A stretch of DNA of 39,533 nt from QYOJ01 sp043810345 (GCA_043810345.1 JBDROF010000108.1:1-39533); one strand, 5' to 3'; shown: positions 1 through 7,655, counted from the first letter of the stretch. Program-made: numbers and translations. Notes: generated by a model from the letters alone, not told the origin.

Positions 1-722
1 TCTCCCCTTTGTATGTCAGTAATTCGCAGAAACTTAGGTCCTATTCTATCTGGGGTCGAGCTTTGAGTAAAACCATATTGAATATTCTTTGTAAGGTCCG
101 AAATTCTTGCCCATCTCCACCCCTCCGGTAACTCATCTCCCGTCTTATATTTCCCGAAGCGTTCAAGGAATATGGCCTGGGCAATGGCCTCCAGCGTTTG
201 GTTCATCTGTAGGTTGAGTTCGATTTTGTTGTCCAGGCTGGAGAGGATGGAGGCGATTTGACGTTGTTCATCCAGGCCTTCCGGAATTTGCACTTCAATA
301 TTTTCAAAGGTTTGCCTGGTTATGGTATCAAAAACGGCACCATGAGTTTTCTTCTTAATCCTTTCAATTGTATTTCTTAATAAATAAAAAAGAAAATCAT
401 TATCGGTTTTGCCATTAGCCTTAATACCATAACAAGACTGATTAAAGGCCATATCCCTGCCCAGAACGGCCAACGCTCCAACAGTTCCTCTGGCAGAAAT
501 AATGATCTGTCCTTTTTGTAAAAGTTTGGTACTGCTATCTCTCAACCCCTTTGAAGTAATGGTTTTCTCCGTATTATATACATGTTTTTGCCCATTGGCA
601 AAATCAACTACTGACAACCAAGGGATATATCCATTCCAATATTCAGTTATTGTTGTTTTCGGAGTCCCTCCACCAATTATTTGGATAATCTCTGCCAGCT
701 TATATGTTTTCCATTCACTCAT
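1..722 (-). CDS. hsdS: Type I restriction-modification specificity subunit HsdS (partial)
   Basis: This is the DNA-recognition subunit that gives a type I methylase or restriction complex its target sequence. Reading the minus strand from the ATG at 722 gives MSEWKTYKLAEIIQI, then a first target-recognition domain. That is followed by the usual central conserved helix (DEQRQIASILSSLDNKIELN) and the start of a second half (LPEGWRWARISDL), which is cut by the window edge. About 240 of an expected 400 or so residues are visible. The ATG overlaps the stop of the upstream 75-aa gene in an ATGA arrangement, so translation is probably coupled. hsdR is not in the window and may lie beyond the left edge. 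The family assignment is firm; the target sequence cannot be predicted. Confidence 0.9.
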   Translation of the reverse strand, partial: MSEWKTYKLAEIIQIIGGGTPKTTITEYWNGYIPWLSVVDFANGQKHVYNTEKTITSKGLRDSSTKLLQKGQIIISARGTVGALAVLGRDMAFNQSCYGIKANGKTDNDFLFYLLRNTIERIKKKTHGAVFDTITRQTFENIEVQIPEGLDEQRQIASILSSLDNKIELNLQMNQTLEAIAQAIFLERFGKYKTGDELPEGWRWARISDLTKNIQYGFTQSSTPDRIGPKFLRITDIQRG

Positions 723-946
723 TTATTAATATCCTTTGTTCCGGCATATAAAAACACCACGGGCAATGCATCGGGTTTGTCCGATTTTTCATATTTACCG
801 TCCCACCATTGACGGCTGATGTTATCCTCAACCTTCAACAGCTCTACTTTTTTAATGGGTTCGAAGCCTGTTTCGTACCCTTCAGTCACTACCAATGCAT
901 CTTGTGGCATTTTTTGTAACTGATGAATCAATTCTGTGACTGTCAT
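719..946 (-). CDS. Small conserved hypothetical protein in the RM operon
   Basis: This is a 75-aa soluble, acidic protein with no signal peptide or membrane segment. It starts MTVTELIHQLQKMPQDALVV, a pattern shared with small uncharacterised proteins that begin TV-x-ELI-x-x-L-x-x-x-P-x-DA. It has a tryptophan pair near residue 46. The gene sits 27 bp after the PIN-domain gene and overlaps hsdS by four bases (ATGA), so it is an integral part of the hsdM-to-hsdS transcript. I do not recognise a function. Being real is supported by the tight packing and coupled start rather than by a motif. It could be an accessory factor of the neighbouring PIN gene or of HsdS, but nothing in the sequence decides this. 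Confidence 0.65.
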   Translation of the reverse strand: MTVTELIHQLQKMPQDALVVTEGYETGFEPIKKVELLKVEDNISRQWWDGKYEKSDKPDALPVVFLYAGTKDINK

Positions 947-973
947 AATTCAATTAATTATTTCTGTTTCCGA

Positions 974-1435
974 TCATTGTATCAAATTCCTCTTCACGGG
1001 ATATTTTTTCACCGTTATGAACGTACCGTCGAGGTGGTCGAAATCGGCATCTGTAGTAATTAGTGAGGCGTTGACTACACGGGTAGTAGCAGCAATCCAT
1101 AGGTCGTTCTTCCCCATATTGCGGGCGCTCAAACCAAGAGCGTTCCCTGGTAACCGACCCTGAGAATAAGCGTCAATCTCTGCATAAGCATCTGCAATCT
1201 CATCGTTGGTGTGAATAATAAACGACTGATCCACCATTTTCCTTAGTAACCTGTATTTCTTTTCTCCCCAATTGTTTTGCAGGGCTATAGAAAGGATCTC
1301 CGCCTTCACAGCAATGGGCATGATCAGGATTACCTCCGGATCATGCAAACCATTTTCCTCTTCAATGACAGTATAGAGTGAATTGCCGCGGTAATACGCC
1401 AGCAACACGTTGGTATCCAAAACAAAGCGCCTCAT
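974..1435 (-). CDS. PIN-domain ribonuclease, VapC-like putative toxin
   Basis: This 153-aa protein has the PIN-domain layout. It opens RRFVLDTNVLLAYYRG with the first acidic residue at D7. E46 lies in VKAEILSIA, D111 in KNDLWIAA and D129 in ITTDADFDHL. These four acidic residues form the Mg-binding site of PIN RNases, and all are present, so the enzyme should be active. VapC toxins cleave tRNA or rRNA and are held inactive by a co-encoded antitoxin. The start overlaps the stop of the 307-aa upstream gene by four bases (ATGA), the classic arrangement of a toxin-antitoxin pair. At 153 aa it is slightly longer than typical VapC (130-140 aa). The toxin role is inference; the PIN fold is well supported. 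Confidence 0.85.
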   Translation of the reverse strand: MRRFVLDTNVLLAYYRGNSLYTVIEEENGLHDPEVILIMPIAVKAEILSIALQNNWGEKKYRLLRKMVDQSFIIHTNDEIADAYAEIDAYSQGRLPGNALGLSARNMGKNDLWIAATTRVVNASLITTDADFDHLDGTFITVKKYPVKRNLIQ

Positions 1436-2355
1436 TTGGTCAGCATTTCAAGCAATTCCTCAAATGTTTCATCCCCAGGCCATTTTCCTACAATATCGGG
1501 CAGGGGATTCATTTTTTTCCCTTCATGGATTTGCCGGTCTATTTGTTGTTCCACGGTTTCGGATCTGGGTTTTTTGGAAAAAAATGCATCCCCTTCAGAG
1601 GGTTTGAAAACCCGATCGATTTCTATAACCGATTTACCTCCCGGTTTATAATGAGCAGTACCCGTAAGGCTTATTTCTTTCCCCCAAAAGGGCGCTATGG
1701 TCTCGGAATCAAAACCGTCTCCTAAAAAACCATCTACAATTCCTTCTTCCGTCTTAATTCTGACTTTCAGCTTGCTGTATTTTAATTCTTCTACTGTTCC
1801 ATTTAAAAGGACCGGTTCGGGTTCGGGTATCTCCTCTTCAAGCTGTTTAATCTTTGCAAATTCCTGTTTACTTAACCGAAGCTCGGGTAAATTTCCCTGA
1901 TTGTAAATAAAAAATACTTCATTGTCGTTAATAAAGGCTTTTTTAAAATGTTTTAATTCCTGTAATAATGGTTTGTCTAATAAATCTGGTTCCGGCGTAT
2001 CGCTCATGGCATCCTGAAATGATTTTATGAACAGGGAAACCGGTGTCTGGTCAGGCAATTCCTGCTGTGCTTCAAACCTGAAAATATCCGTTTGGTAGGG
2101 TTCTAACGTTTCGGAAAACTTTTCGGCTGTGAGATCAATGATGGTGCTTCCTTCCTTTATTCCCGAAAGAGACACCCTCAGCGCATCATGCAGGGATACT
2201 TTTTTTCGGCCTTTGGTAAGACTGAACCCTCTGAGCCGTATTTGAAGCGCTCCCTCAGATATTTTCCGGATGCCATCGGCAATTACTGATAGACGTTGAA
2301 GGTCAATGGTGCCCTTCGCTTCCGGAGCATTCTCTATTTTGATTTGATACTTCAT
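1432..2355 (-). CDS. 307-aa protein paired with the PIN gene, possible large antitoxin
   Basis: The N-terminal third (MKYQIKIENAPEAKGTIDLQ) contains a basic, strand-rich segment with GALQIRLRG and SLSGIKEGSTIIDL. The middle, around residues 190-250, has alternating beta-strand patterns including APFWGKEISLTG and HYKPGG, which could be a small barrel. The last 25 residues (IVGKWPGDETFEELLEMLTK) form an acidic amphipathic tail that resembles the toxin-wrapping tails of VapB/Phd antitoxins. I have seen similar proteins next to PIN genes in cyanobacteria and Bacteroidota but cannot name a family. It overlaps the PIN start by four bases and begins 14 bp after hsdM stops. I infer an unusually large antitoxin (usual size 70-90 aa). 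Another role in RNA or DNA binding is possible. Confidence 0.6.
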   Translation of the reverse strand: MKYQIKIENAPEAKGTIDLQRLSVIADGIRKISEGALQIRLRGFSLTKGRKKVSLHDALRVSLSGIKEGSTIIDLTAEKFSETLEPYQTDIFRFEAQQELPDQTPVSLFIKSFQDAMSDTPEPDLLDKPLLQELKHFKKAFINDNEVFFIYNQGNLPELRLSKQEFAKIKQLEEEIPEPEPVLLNGTVEELKYSKLKVRIKTEEGIVDGFLGDGFDSETIAPFWGKEISLTGTAHYKPGGKSVIEIDRVFKPSEGDAFFSKKPRSETVEQQIDRQIHEGKKMNPLPDIVGKWPGDETFEELLEMLTK

Positions 2356-2369
2356 TGCGTTGACCTCCT

Positions 2370-3941
2370 TTACATTTTATACCCGATCTTCTCTAAATTG
2401 TTTCTGATTGTTTCATCAAGCGAACTGGCTTTTCGCATTTGATCCTTCAAACTTGCCGTCAAAGATTTCATCTTCTCATCAAACGTCTCATCATCCTCTT
2501 GTTCATGTTTAAAGTCAATATACCGGCCCGGTGTCAGGATATAGTTGTTCTTTCTGATTTCCTGAATACTTATGGCTTGACAGAACCCGGGAACATCCTT
2601 GTATTGGCCGGGGGGGGCTGAGCTTGTCGAAGCCCGCCAGTTGTGGTAAGTCTCTCCAATCCTTTCAATCTCTTTTTCAGTCAACTCCTTTTGCCTTCTG
2701 CTGATCATGGCGCCCATCTCCCGTGCATCAATGAACAGAATTTCATTGCTGCGATTCCGGAACCGCTGTCCTGAGCCTGCCGAAGGATTACCATTGCTCT
2801 TGTTTCTGGCTAAAAACCACAGGCAGGCTGGGATTTGAGTGTTGTAGAACAACTGTGCGGGCAGGGCTACCATGCAGTCTACCAAATCGTTTTCTATCAG
2901 GTTTTTCCGGATTTCTCCTTCAGTAGAAATGTCGCTACTCATGGAGCCATTTGCGAGAACGATACCGGCGGTTCCTCCGGGAGCGAGCTTGCTGATAAAA
3001 TGTTGCAGCCAGGCATAGTTTGCATTACCGGAGGGGGGCAAGCCATATTTCCAGCGGTGATCATCTTTTCGGATGGAGTAATCGCTAACATTAAATGGAG
3101 GATTTGCAAGGATGAAATCCACTTTCAGATCGGGAAATCTGTCGTTCATGAAGGTATCTCCCAGTTCAATGTTCGCGTCAATGCCCCGGATGGACAGGTT
3201 CATTTTTGCCAACCGGTAGGTCGTTGAATTGCTCTCTTGTCCAAAGATGCTGATTTTTCCTCTGCGATGTTCGTGAAGTTCAATAAACCTTTCACTTTGA
3301 ACAAACATGCCTCCACTACCGCAGCAGCCATCATACACCCGTTTTTCAGCTGCAGGAGCCAAGACTTCAACAAGAAGGTTGACAATGCTCTGTGGTGTAT
3401 AAAACTGCCCCCCCCTTTTTCCTTCAGCATCAGCGAATTGACCAAGAAAATATTCGAATACAAACCCCAGGATATCTTTTCCTTTTCCGCTGCCATTATT
3501 GCTAAGTGAAATGGAGCCTATCAGGTCAATGAGTTCACCCAACCGTTGTTTGTCCAAAGCAGGTCGAGCATAGTCTTTAGGCAACACGCCTTTTAAAGAG
3601 GCATTGTCCTTTTCAATCGAGTCCATTGCCTCATCGATGTCCTTGCCGATGGTCGGCAGTTTGGCACGCCCCTGAAGGTACTTCCACCGGGCAGATGGTG
3701 GAACATAAAAGACCCTCTCCGACAGACATATATCTTTCACAAAAGCTGCTTCGTTTTCCCATTTTGGTCCAATCTCTTCTTCAAACATGGGTTCCAGTTC
3801 ATCGAACGCATCTGCTATGTATTTGAGAAAAATCAGTCCCAGCACGACATGTTTGTATTCCGCCGCATCCATGTTGTTGCGGAGTTTGTCAGCAGCCTGC
3901 CACAGGGTTTTTTCCAGTTCGTTTATCTTATCGTTTGTCAT
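2370..3941 (-). CDS. hsdM: Type I restriction-modification methyltransferase subunit HsdM
   Basis: This is an N6-adenine DNA methyltransferase that works with HsdS (M2S1) to protect host DNA, and with HsdR to restrict. The protein is 523 aa, a normal length. It has an N-terminal helical HsdM domain (residues 1-150), then GGQFYTPQSIV near 177, the SAM-binding DGCCGSGG at 204-211 and the catalytic NPPF at 280-283. Two segments, near residues 384-394 (NPSAGSGQ) and 436-446 (ASTSSAPPGQ), do not belong to the family. They are encoded by two copies of a dispersed repeat (see findings) inserted without breaking the frame. It is the first gene of the minus-strand operon, with a likely promoter at 4015-4022 and a 17-bp dyad in the leader. 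Confidence 0.95.
   Translation of the reverse strand: MTNDKINELEKTLWQAADKLRNNMDAAEYKHVVLGLIFLKYIADAFDELEPMFEEEIGPKWENEAAFVKDICLSERVFYVPPSARWKYLQGRAKLPTIGKDIDEAMDSIEKDNASLKGVLPKDYARPALDKQRLGELIDLIGSISLSNNGSGKGKDILGFVFEYFLGQFADAEGKRGGQFYTPQSIVNLLVEVLAPAAEKRVYDGCCGSGGMFVQSERFIELHEHRRGKISIFGQESNSTTYRLAKMNLSIRGIDANIELGDTFMNDRFPDLKVDFILANPPFNVSDYSIRKDDHRWKYGLPPSGNANYAWLQHFISKLAPGGTAGIVLANGSMSSDISTEGEIRKNLIENDLVDCMVALPAQLFYNTQIPACLWFLARNKSNGNPSAGSGQRFRNRSNEILFIDAREMGAMISRRQKELTEKEIERIGETYHNWRASTSSAPPGQYKDVPGFCQAISIQEIRKNNYILTPGRYIDFKHEQEDDETFDEKMKSLTASLKDQMRKASSLDETIRNNLEKIGYKM
2615..2635. repeat. Dispersed CTGAGCTTGTCGAAG-type repeat inside hsdM
   Basis: This is the second copy of the CTGAGCyTGyCGAAG element. 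It differs from the copy at 2766-2786 at two of 15 core positions and is flanked by GGG and CCC. It is read as residues ASTSSAPP in HsdM, near position 437-444. Confidence 0.6.
2766..2786. repeat. Dispersed CTGAGCCTGCCGAAG-type repeat inside hsdM
   Basis: This is one of two copies in hsdM of a short sequence of the form CTGAGCyTGyCGAAG. It adds residues read as PSAGSGQ in a region where HsdM homologues normally have a plain basic linker. The frame is preserved. Confidence 0.6.
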
Positions 3942-3971
3942 TTATTTAATGTTGTAACATTCATTCAATTT

Positions 3972-3988
3972 TTGGGACAACGTCCCAA
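3972..3988. promoter_or_regulatory. Perfect 17-bp dyad in the hsdM leader
   Basis: The sequence TTGGGACAACGTCCCAA has two perfect 7-bp arms around a 3-bp centre. It lies 30 bp upstream of the hsdM ATG and downstream of the inferred transcription start. It could be an operator or an RNA hairpin in the leader. No T-run follows, so it is not a classical terminator. Confidence 0.5.
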
Positions 3989-4014
3989 GATTCAATTTTA
4001 CTATCCTGTAGAGA

Positions 4015-4022
4015 CAAATGTA
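4015..4022 (-). promoter_or_regulatory. Bacteroidota -7 element for hsdM operon
   Basis: The minus strand reads TACATTTG, a perfect TAnnTTTG. Transcription would begin near 4008, leaving a leader of about 65 nt that includes the dyad. No good -33 TTTG is visible. Confidence 0.4.
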
Positions 4023-4058
4023 TGAAATCCCTGAATGTACTCTAAGAAAAACTTTTAC

Positions 4059-4124
4059 CTTCTCCCTTCGTACTTGCTTTCGTCCTTCGTCCCTCTTCCT
4101 TCGTCTTTCTGACTTCTGACTTGC
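4059..4124. repeat. Heptad-periodic tract
   Basis: Read on the minus strand this tract divides into consecutive 7-mers of the types AGTCAGA, AAGACGA and AGGACGA. It begins immediately after the ABC permease stop and runs towards hsdM. The rest of 3942-4125 holds the hsdM promoter and dyad. Confidence 0.7.
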
Positions 4125-4125
4125 C

Positions 4126-5241
4126 TCAATGCCATTTAAACACCTTCAACCCTACCGTAAAGAATACGATCCCTGTTCCTGCCAGGATCAACGACGGGAT
4201 CGCGGTTTGAGCAAAACCGGCGCCTTCGATGAAGATGCTCCGGATGCCATCGGCCAGCATGGTCAGCGGCAGGGGTTTGATGATCGGGATAGCCCAATCG
4301 GGAAAGTTGTGGTAGCTGAAGAAGATGCCGGAGAGGACCATCATCGGCATGCTGATCACATTGATAAAGGCGTTGCCGATCTCGGTTTTGGAGGTGTTGC
4401 ATGCAAGGAAGATGCCGACCCCTGAAAAGGCAATGTTCCCCGCCATGAACAGAACCAGAAGGGCGGGGAGGTTACCCTGGATGGTGATCCCAAAAGCGAG
4501 CCATGCGAAGAGCACAAGCAATGCCGCTTCGATCACGTTCATCGCCAGCCGTACATTGATCATGGCAATAAGGTAGTTGGACCGTTTCATCGGGGTGGCG
4601 ATCATGCGCCGGAGAAGTTTCTTGGAACGGTTATCTATGATCCCGTATCCCAGTCCCCAAAGGCAGGAGAACATCACCCCCATGGCAATCATTCCGGGGA
4701 TCAGAAAATCGATGTACCGCGTACCGGTTACAGTAAGGGCATCTACTTCTGAAGCGGTCGTCGCACTCAGGTCCTCTTCGTAGAGGGATCGGTTCCCCTG
4801 CATCCCGTTGGGTTTCCTGAGAAATTCCGAAGCAGGGATCCTCTTCAGGACCGGCGATAACCTCACATAAGTGAGCTGGGCATCCGGATTCATCGGATCA
4901 AAGTGATACCTGTAACCACTGTCTCGCAGGGTAACCGCTATAGCGACATGTCCCCGTTTTAGCTGAACCATGGCATCATCCCACAGCATTCTTTCCAACC
5001 GGAAGGTGGTATTTCCAAGCTCGTCGTCTTTCAGGATAATGGAATAGCTTCCCGTATCGGCGGAGATCAGCGCCACGTGCCTGACGCTCTCCGGCTTCCG
5101 GGTAAAGGCCAGGCCCAGTCCGATCGACATGAGGATCGGGAAGCCGATACCCCAGAATAGCACCCCTGGTTCCCGGACCTTCTCCAGGACGTTGGACCTG
5201 ATAAGCTGCCATAACTGGTTATTCCGAATCCGGTTAATCAT
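4126..5241 (-). CDS. ABC-2 type transporter permease
   Basis: This is the membrane half of an ABC-2 exporter, 371 aa. It has one N-terminal membrane segment (near residues 27-46: VLFWGIGFPILMSIGLGLAF), a large extracytoplasmic loop of about 150 residues, and then five further hydrophobic segments ending FFTVGLKVFKWH. This is the layout of ABC-2/DrrB/YhgE-like permeases. Family members export drugs, lipids or polysaccharide, and the substrate here cannot be told. It starts eight bases inside the ATPase gene, so the two subunits are translated together. The ORF runs to a TGA directly abutting a heptad-periodic repeat tract. Confidence 0.9.
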   Translation of the reverse strand: MINRIRNNQLWQLIRSNVLEKVREPGVLFWGIGFPILMSIGLGLAFTRKPESVRHVALISADTGSYSIILKDDELGNTTFRLERMLWDDAMVQLKRGHVAIAVTLRDSGYRYHFDPMNPDAQLTYVRLSPVLKRIPASEFLRKPNGMQGNRSLYEEDLSATTASEVDALTVTGTRYIDFLIPGMIAMGVMFSCLWGLGYGIIDNRSKKLLRRMIATPMKRSNYLIAMINVRLAMNVIEAALLVLFAWLAFGITIQGNLPALLVLFMAGNIAFSGVGIFLACNTSKTEIGNAFINVISMPMMVLSGIFFSYHNFPDWAIPIIKPLPLTMLADGIRSIFIEGAGFAQTAIPSLILAGTGIVFFTVGLKVFKWH

Positions 5242-5971
5242 GCAGGCGCCTCCCGGTTAATTCAGTGAACAGGTCATCCAGGTTTTTCAGCGATGGGTCT
5301 TCGCCCAGCAACTGTTCCAGGGTTCCTTCCCTAAGGATTTTCCCCTCATCGATGATCACGATCTGTTCGCAAAGTTGCTCCGCCTCCTCCATGTAGTGGG
5401 TGGTGAGGATCATCGAGGTATCTGAGGATTTCCGGAGGTTTTGGAGGATTTCCCAGATCTCCCGGCGGGCATTTGGATCAAGACCCGTGGTGGGCTCATC
5501 AAGCAGCAGGATGCGCGGATGGTTGATCAGGGCAATACCGAGTGCCAGCCGCTGGCGTTGGCCACCAGAGAGGTTCACAGTATACGCTTTGCGTTTCTCT
5601 TCCAGTCCGACCAGGTGCAGTACCTCCTCCACACGTTCCCTGCCCAATCCAAAAAAGCTTCCGAAAAGCCGCAACGTTTCAAACGCACTCAGCTTTTCAA
5701 TGTACCGGGTCTCCTGGAGGGACAACCCAATGATCTGCCGGAGCTCCTTTTCATGTCCCTTCCAAGGTTTCCCCAGAATCCGGATCTCCCCGCTATCGGG
5801 TTTCTGGATCCCTTCGATCATCTCTACCAGGGTGGTCTTACCGGCGCCGTTAGGGCCAAGCAGCGCAACAAATTGTCCGCACAGAATAGTGAGATCGACA
5901 CCCCGGACGGCTTGAACGGTTTTGAATGATTTGACAACGTTGTTGACTTCGATGACGGGGGAGGCAGACAT
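5234..5971 (-). CDS. ABC transporter ATP-binding protein
   Basis: This is the nucleotide-binding subunit of the ABC-2 exporter. Starting at MSASPVIEV it is 245 aa. Walker A is GPNGAGKTT at 39-47, followed by a Q-loop (LSLQET), the signature LSGGQRQRLALG, Walker B ILLLDEPTTGLD and the H-loop TTHYMEEAE. All catalytic motifs are intact. An in-frame ATG four codons upstream (5983) exists, but the -7 promoter element at 5981-5988 overlaps it, so I prefer 5971. It overlaps the permease gene by eight bases. Its closest known relatives in layout are DrrA/CcmA-type multidrug or lipid exporters; the real substrate is unknown. Confidence 0.92.
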   Translation of the reverse strand: MSASPVIEVNNVVKSFKTVQAVRGVDLTILCGQFVALLGPNGAGKTTLVEMIEGIQKPDSGEIRILGKPWKGHEKELRQIIGLSLQETRYIEKLSAFETLRLFGSFFGLGRERVEEVLHLVGLEEKRKAYTVNLSGGQRQRLALGIALINHPRILLLDEPTTGLDPNARREIWEILQNLRKSSDTSMILTTHYMEEAEQLCEQIVIIDEGKILREGTLEQLLGEDPSLKNLDDLFTELTGRRLHD

Positions 5972-5980
5972 ATGGAGGTG

Positions 5981-5988
5981 CAAAGATA
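5981..5988 (-). promoter_or_regulatory. Bacteroidota -7 element for ABC exporter operon
   Basis: The minus strand reads TATCTTTG, a perfect TAnnTTTG. It lies ten bases before the preferred ATG at 5971, which implies a very short leader. No -33 TTTG is clear. Confidence 0.35.
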
Positions 5989-5999
5989 GAGGAAAACCT

Positions 6000-6040
6000 G
6001 AAGTCAGAAGCCAGAAGTCAGAGGTACGAAATCAAGTACG
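6000..6040. repeat. Heptad-periodic tract
   Basis: Consecutive 7-mers of the type AAGTCAG change over to AGGTACG types, with 7-bp spacing kept throughout. It lies in the gap between the ABC exporter and the broken MFS gene. Confidence 0.65.
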
Positions 6041-6097
6041 ACCTCCTTCGTCCCGAAATGGACTTCGGCGGTTGAAAAGGTAGAATGAAGAAGCATA

Positions 6098-6178
6098 TTT
6101 TCGTGTCCTTTGTGTCTTGGAGTCTTGGTGTTGAGGTCCTTACCACGAAGACACCAAGGCACGAAGAATTCACGAAGA
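6098..6178. repeat. Octad-periodic dispersed repeat, copy A
   Basis: 8-mers such as TCTTGGTG on the left half give way to their complements such as GAAGACAC on the right half, so the element can fold into an imperfect long hairpin. A clearly related copy in the same orientation lies at 7572-7655, on the other side of the MFS pseudogene. Confidence 0.7.
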
Positions 6179-6258
6179 AAATTATGGCAATGTATGTGCA
6201 ATCCATGGCCATTTATGGCAATTGATTATTTTTACGGGTATTCAAACAACATACGCCT

Positions 6259-7519
6259 ATGCTCCTCAACGAGTCTCCCACCATCACCCGTCAGCACTAC
6301 CGGATCCTGGGCTTGTCCTGGGCGGGGTGGGTGTTTGACTTCTACGACCTGATCCTTTTCACCTTCCTGTTGATCCCCATCAGCCAGGAGTACCATTTTT
6401 CCAGCTTTGAGATCTCCTACATCTTAGGAGCGACATTGGCTGCCACGGCAGTCGGCGGGATTATTTTCGGCGTGCTGGCAGACCGGTTTGGTAGGCGACC
6501 GGTATTGCAATGGACCATCCTTACATATTCCATTGGGACCTTCTTCTGCGGATTCGCCTCCAGCTTCTGGTTCCTGATGGTTTTCCGGGTCATCACAGGG
6601 CTTGGTGTTGGAGGTGAGTGGGCAACCGGGCAAACCTACGTGGGCGAAACCTTCCCCGCGAAAGTGCGGGGCCGGTTTTGCGCTTTCATGTAAACCGGGG
6701 CTCCACTGGGCGTTGCTCTGGCGGCCATTGTGGGTGGCCTGGTAGCTCCGGTCATTGGTTGGCGGGCCAGTTTCTTTGTCTCCATCCTTCCCGCACTTCT
6801 CATCATTTACATCCCATAAGAAACTTCCGGAGTCGGATCTCTGGTTGGCCCAGAAACAAAAAGGTGCCTTTCGGATAAGAAGTGTAAGGGAAATTTTACT
6901 TGGCCGGGAGAATAAACTACTTCAACTTTTTTCAAAAGCACACCGGAAGTTTTTTTCCCTCGCTCTCATCTTGGCCATCTTTGATATGACTGCCTACTGG
7001 TTCACCTACTCCTGGATGCCGAGTTACCTGCATACCGAGCGTGAGTTCTCACTTACCAAATCGGCGTTGTGGATGCTGGTCACCCAATCGGGAGGTTTCC
7101 TGGGTTATGCGTTGTTCGGGTTTGTCTCCGACCGGTGGGGCCGGAGACCCGCCTATTCCCTATACTCCTTCATCATGGCTGCCGGCCTGCTGATGATCAC
7201 GATCTTCTGGAGCACGGTGGTCGCCTACCCGGCTGTGATTCTTGGATTTATGTTCATGGTAGGATTTGGTACCGGAATGTTTGGCGGATACGGAGCCCTC
7301 TTCTCTGAGCTCTTCCCCACCTCCATCCGCAGTACTGCCATGGGTACCGCTTTCAACCTCGCCCGCGGGATCCAGTTCGTCACCCCGGTCATCATCTCTG
7401 TCATTGCCGTCCATTACGGACTTTCCGGGGGAATCTCGCTGGCTGCGTTATTTGCTATCCTTACGGGATTGTGGATCTGGATATTTCCGGAGACAAAGGG
7501 GAAGAAACTCGAAGAATAA
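6259..7519 (+). pseudogene. MFS transporter, disrupted (nonsense codon plus frameshift)
   Basis: The reconstructed protein is an about 420-aa, 12-helix major facilitator of the sugar/carboxylate:proton symporter type. It shows GWVFDFYDLILF in helix 1, the loop 2-3 motif GVLADRFGRRP, RVITGLGVGGEW in helix 4 and the repeated FVSDRWGRRPAY in the second half. The frame is broken twice. A TAA at 6691-6693 stands where relatives have glutamine (FM-Q-TGAPLG), which fits a CAA to TAA change. Near 6811-6816 one extra base shifts the frame before KKLPESDLW. Both reading frames are otherwise well conserved, so decay is recent or these are assembly errors. Its position ahead of the leucine cluster suggests it once imported an organic acid, but this is inference. 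Confidence 0.85.
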
Positions 7520-7570
7520 GTACGAAGTACGAGGTACGAAGTACGAACTGGAAGGTAGAAGGTAGAAGTA
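7518..7570. repeat. Heptad-periodic tract
   Basis: Consecutive 7-mers AAGTACG (four near-identical copies) pass into AGGTAGA types. The tract overlaps the TAA of the MFS gene. It is the first part of the 309-bp gene-free stretch 7520-7828. Confidence 0.75.
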
Positions 7571-7571
7571 T

Positions 7572-7655
7572 ATTTTTTCGTGTACTTTGTGTCTTGGTGT
7601 CTTTGTGTTGAAGTCTTCACCGCGAAGACACGAAGACGCGAAGGGTTCACGAAGG
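7572..7655. repeat. Octad-periodic dispersed repeat, copy B
   Basis: 8-mers such as TTGGTGTC on the left and AGACACGA on the right are related to copy A at 6098-6178, in the same orientation. Both copies are preceded by a GGTAGAA-type heptad stretch. The following 7656-7712 holds a looser series of ATCTGTGTTC/ATCCGTGTTG 10-mers. Confidence 0.7.

Noticed and set aside
502..729. 75-codon plus-strand open frame
   Set aside because: It lies opposite hsdS, whose minus-strand reading has clear recognition-domain and conserved-helix sequence.
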